A DNA stretch of 16,215 nucleotides, taken from an uncultured Ilumatobacter sp. (GTDB taxonomy: Bacteria; Actinomycetota; Acidimicrobiia; Acidimicrobiales; Ilumatobacteraceae). Below the pieces are notes generated by a model. It did no database searches, was not told the DNA's origin, and worked only from the letters and a program-made list of their open reading frames with translations. The translations under genes were made by a program, and so were the position numbers. The stretch covers positions 1 through 16,215 of the forward strand of contig CALICC010000282.1 in the NCBI GenBank assembly GCA_938049325.1, given 5' to 3'. Below are positions 15,102 through 16,215 of the stretch, piece after piece; position 1 is the first letter of the stretch; the number at the start of each line of letters is the position of its first letter.

Positions 15102-15913
15102 GCAGCATCCATCCGATTTTCGAGCGATACGCCGCGCTCATCGCGGCCGATACGCCGGTCGCTCTCGCGACCGTGATCGACGGTGCGAACGTCGGCTCGA
15201 AGCTCCTCGTCACGACCGACGACGCTGCACCGGTCGGCACGCTCGGCCACCCCGAACTCGACCGGGTGGTGGCGCGCGACGCTCTGGCCGAGCTCGAAGC
15301 CGCCCGGTCCGGCGTGCGTAGCTACGGACCCGAAGGCCAGACCACGCCAGAAGATCTCGTCGACCAGCCGACGATCCGAGTGTTCGTCGAGTCACACGCT
15401 CGACCACCTGAGATGTGGATCTTCGGAGCCGTCGACTTCACTGCGGCGCTTGCGCGCGTGGCCAAGGTCCTCGGCTATCGGGTCACCGTGTGCGATGCCC
15501 GCGAGGTCTTCGCGACCAAGCGCAGATTCCCGATGGCCGACTCGGTGCGCGTCACATGGCCGACGCCGATCTTCGAAGAGCTCGGCGGCGAACTCGGACC
15601 CCGCGATGCGGTGTGCATCTTGACCCACGACCCGAAATTCGATGTTCCGGCAGTGCAGGGCGCCCTCGCAACGCGCGTTGGCTACATCGGTGTGATGGGG
15701 AGCCGCACCACACACGACAAGCGGGTGCAACGTCTCCGGGAGGTGGGGGTCGATGACTCGGGTCTCGATCGGCTCATGTCACCGATCGGCCTCGATCTCG
15801 GCGCCCGAACGCCGGAAGAAACCGCGGTGAGCATCTGCGCCGAGATCATTGCCCGTCGCACCGGCAAGGGCGTGCCCAGTCTGCGCGACTCCAGCGGGCC
15901 GATTCACTCCTAA
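15098..15913 (+). CDS. XdhC-family protein with C-terminal Rossmann domain
   Basis: A 271-residue protein. The N-terminal ~95 residues form a degenerate XdhC_CoxI-like segment (VALATVIDGANVGSKLLVTT) lacking the GGCVE motif. The XdhC_C Rossmann domain begins at MWIFGAVDF (residue 106 on) and continues with LGYRVTVCDAREVFATKRRF, DAVCILTHDPKFDVPA, GYIGVMGSRTTHDKR and the end signature GLDLGARTPEETAVSICAEI. It is expected to act with the preceding small protein in molybdenum cofactor insertion into a Mo hydroxylase. GTG 15098, overlapping the previous stop, is preferred; ATG 15056 would overlap the upstream gene by 46 bp. It ends 19 bp before a convergent gene's stop. Confidence 0.88.
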   Translation: MSSIHPIFERYAALIAADTPVALATVIDGANVGSKLLVTTDDAAPVGTLGHPELDRVVARDALAELEAARSGVRSYGPEGQTTPEDLVDQPTIRVFVESHARPPEMWIFGAVDFTAALARVAKVLGYRVTVCDAREVFATKRRFPMADSVRVTWPTPIFEELGGELGPRDAVCILTHDPKFDVPAVQGALATRVGYIGVMGSRTTHDKRVQRLREVGVDDSGLDRLMSPIGLDLGARTPEETAVSICAEIIARRTGKGVPSLRDSSGPIHS

Positions 15914-15925
15914 CCGGCCGCAACG

Positions 15926-15942
15926 GTCGCAGCTAGTGCGAC
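15926..15942. other. Small inverted repeat between convergent genes
   Basis: GTCGCA, loop GCTAG, TGCGAC form a perfect 6-bp stem with a 5-base loop, placed between the XdhC gene stop and the phosphorylase stop, and overlapping the latter. There is no T run on either side. It may contribute to termination, but could equally be chance in GC-rich DNA. Confidence 0.25.
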
Positions 15943-16215
15943 GCGGACTCGAGCGCGGCGACGCTGCACTCGAACAGTTGCCACATGTTGCCGATCAGGC
16001 GGTCGGAGTTGAACGACGGCTGCCACACCGCTCCGGCCAGAACGTCGCTCACACAGAACGCGGCACCGAGACGTACGCCACGATGCGCAGCCACAGCGAA
16101 GAGTGCAGCTGCCTCCATGTCGACAGCGACGACACCTTGCGCTGCGTAGTGCCGGACTTCGTCGACGGTCTCTCGAAACAGTGCATCGGTCGTCCACGTC
16201 GAACCGGTCGATGCG
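15933..16215 (-). CDS. Nucleoside phosphorylase (uridine/purine phosphorylase family), C-terminal part
   Basis: The last 93 codons of a gene entering from the right edge on the minus strand, ending at TAG (15933-15935). The frame is open to the window edge. The peptide begins STWTTDALFRETVDEVRHYA and continues GVVAVDMEAAALFAVAAHRG, then FCVSDVL. The VDMEAAAL motif is the nucleoside/ribose-binding Met-Glu signature of the PNP_UDP_1 family, and SD in VSDVL supplies the usual catalytic aspartate position. Such enzymes cleave (deoxy)nucleosides with phosphate to a free base and ribose-1-phosphate. Uridine phosphorylase-like is the best guess; base specificity cannot be told from this part. It is convergent with the XdhC gene. 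Confidence 0.85.
   Translation of the reverse strand, partial: ASTGSTWTTDALFRETVDEVRHYAAQGVVAVDMEAAALFAVAAHRGVRLGAAFCVSDVLAGAVWQPSFNSDRLIGNMWQLFECSVAALESASH

Noticed and set aside
1..16215. CRISPR arrays, tRNA/rRNA genes, insertion sequences, integrases or toxin-antitoxin pairs
   Set aside because: Reading both strands I found no regularly spaced repeats, cloverleaf-like sequence, transposase motif or terminal inverted repeats.

Overview
The window looks like chromosomal DNA of a high-GC actinobacterium. Codons are strongly biased to G/C in the third position, genes are tightly packed with many ATGA/GTGA stop-start overlaps, and several starts are GTG. The order mfd - mazG - eno - ftsB/divIC matches a conserved actinobacterial neighbourhood (Mycobacterium has mfd, mazG, lpqU, eno, divIC). 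The inserted genes and the CoxD/CoxE/XdhC set would fit Acidimicrobiia such as Ilumatobacter, but that placement is inference from gene content and style only.

Region 1 (1-2491, + strand): the tail of Mfd, a lipoprotein with a SurA/parvulin-like fold, and a tetrapyrrole-methylase/MazG fusion. The last two overlap by 4 bp. Region 2 (about 2541-5015, - strand): a large, roughly 12-pass membrane protein of unknown function with a disordered Pro/Ala/Val/Thr-rich C-terminal tail, divergent from the next gene. Region 3 (5088-9109, + strand): a DUF4032 protein with a kinase-like N-terminal part that overlaps enolase by 8 bp, then enolase, an FtsB/DivIC septum protein and a small sulfotransferase-family protein.

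Region 4 (9173-12657): an ECF sigma factor of the SigE-like actinobacterial type, overlapping a single-pass membrane protein with a short cytoplasmic N-terminus and a beta-propeller-like ectodomain (probable anti-sigma/sensor). Convergent to it lies a secreted propeller-like protein that appears homologous to that ectodomain. This three-gene group is the most interesting unit in the window: it reads as a cell-surface signalling module without the usual zinc anti-sigma motif.

Region 5 (12723-15913, + strand): a MoxR/CoxD-type AAA+ ATPase, a CoxE-type VWA protein, and an XdhC/CoxI function split over two overlapping genes. This is the maturation toolkit of a molybdenum hydroxylase (CO dehydrogenase / xanthine dehydrogenase family), with no hydroxylase subunit genes in view. 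The right edge cuts a convergent nucleoside phosphorylase gene (- strand).

No tRNA, rRNA, CRISPR array, insertion sequence, phage gene or strong intrinsic terminator was recognised. Intergenic gaps are all short; the longest is 142 bp, between eno and ftsB. Two starts (267 and 12723) have a TANNNT box 7-8 bp upstream and no Shine-Dalgarno sequence, which suggests leaderless transcripts.
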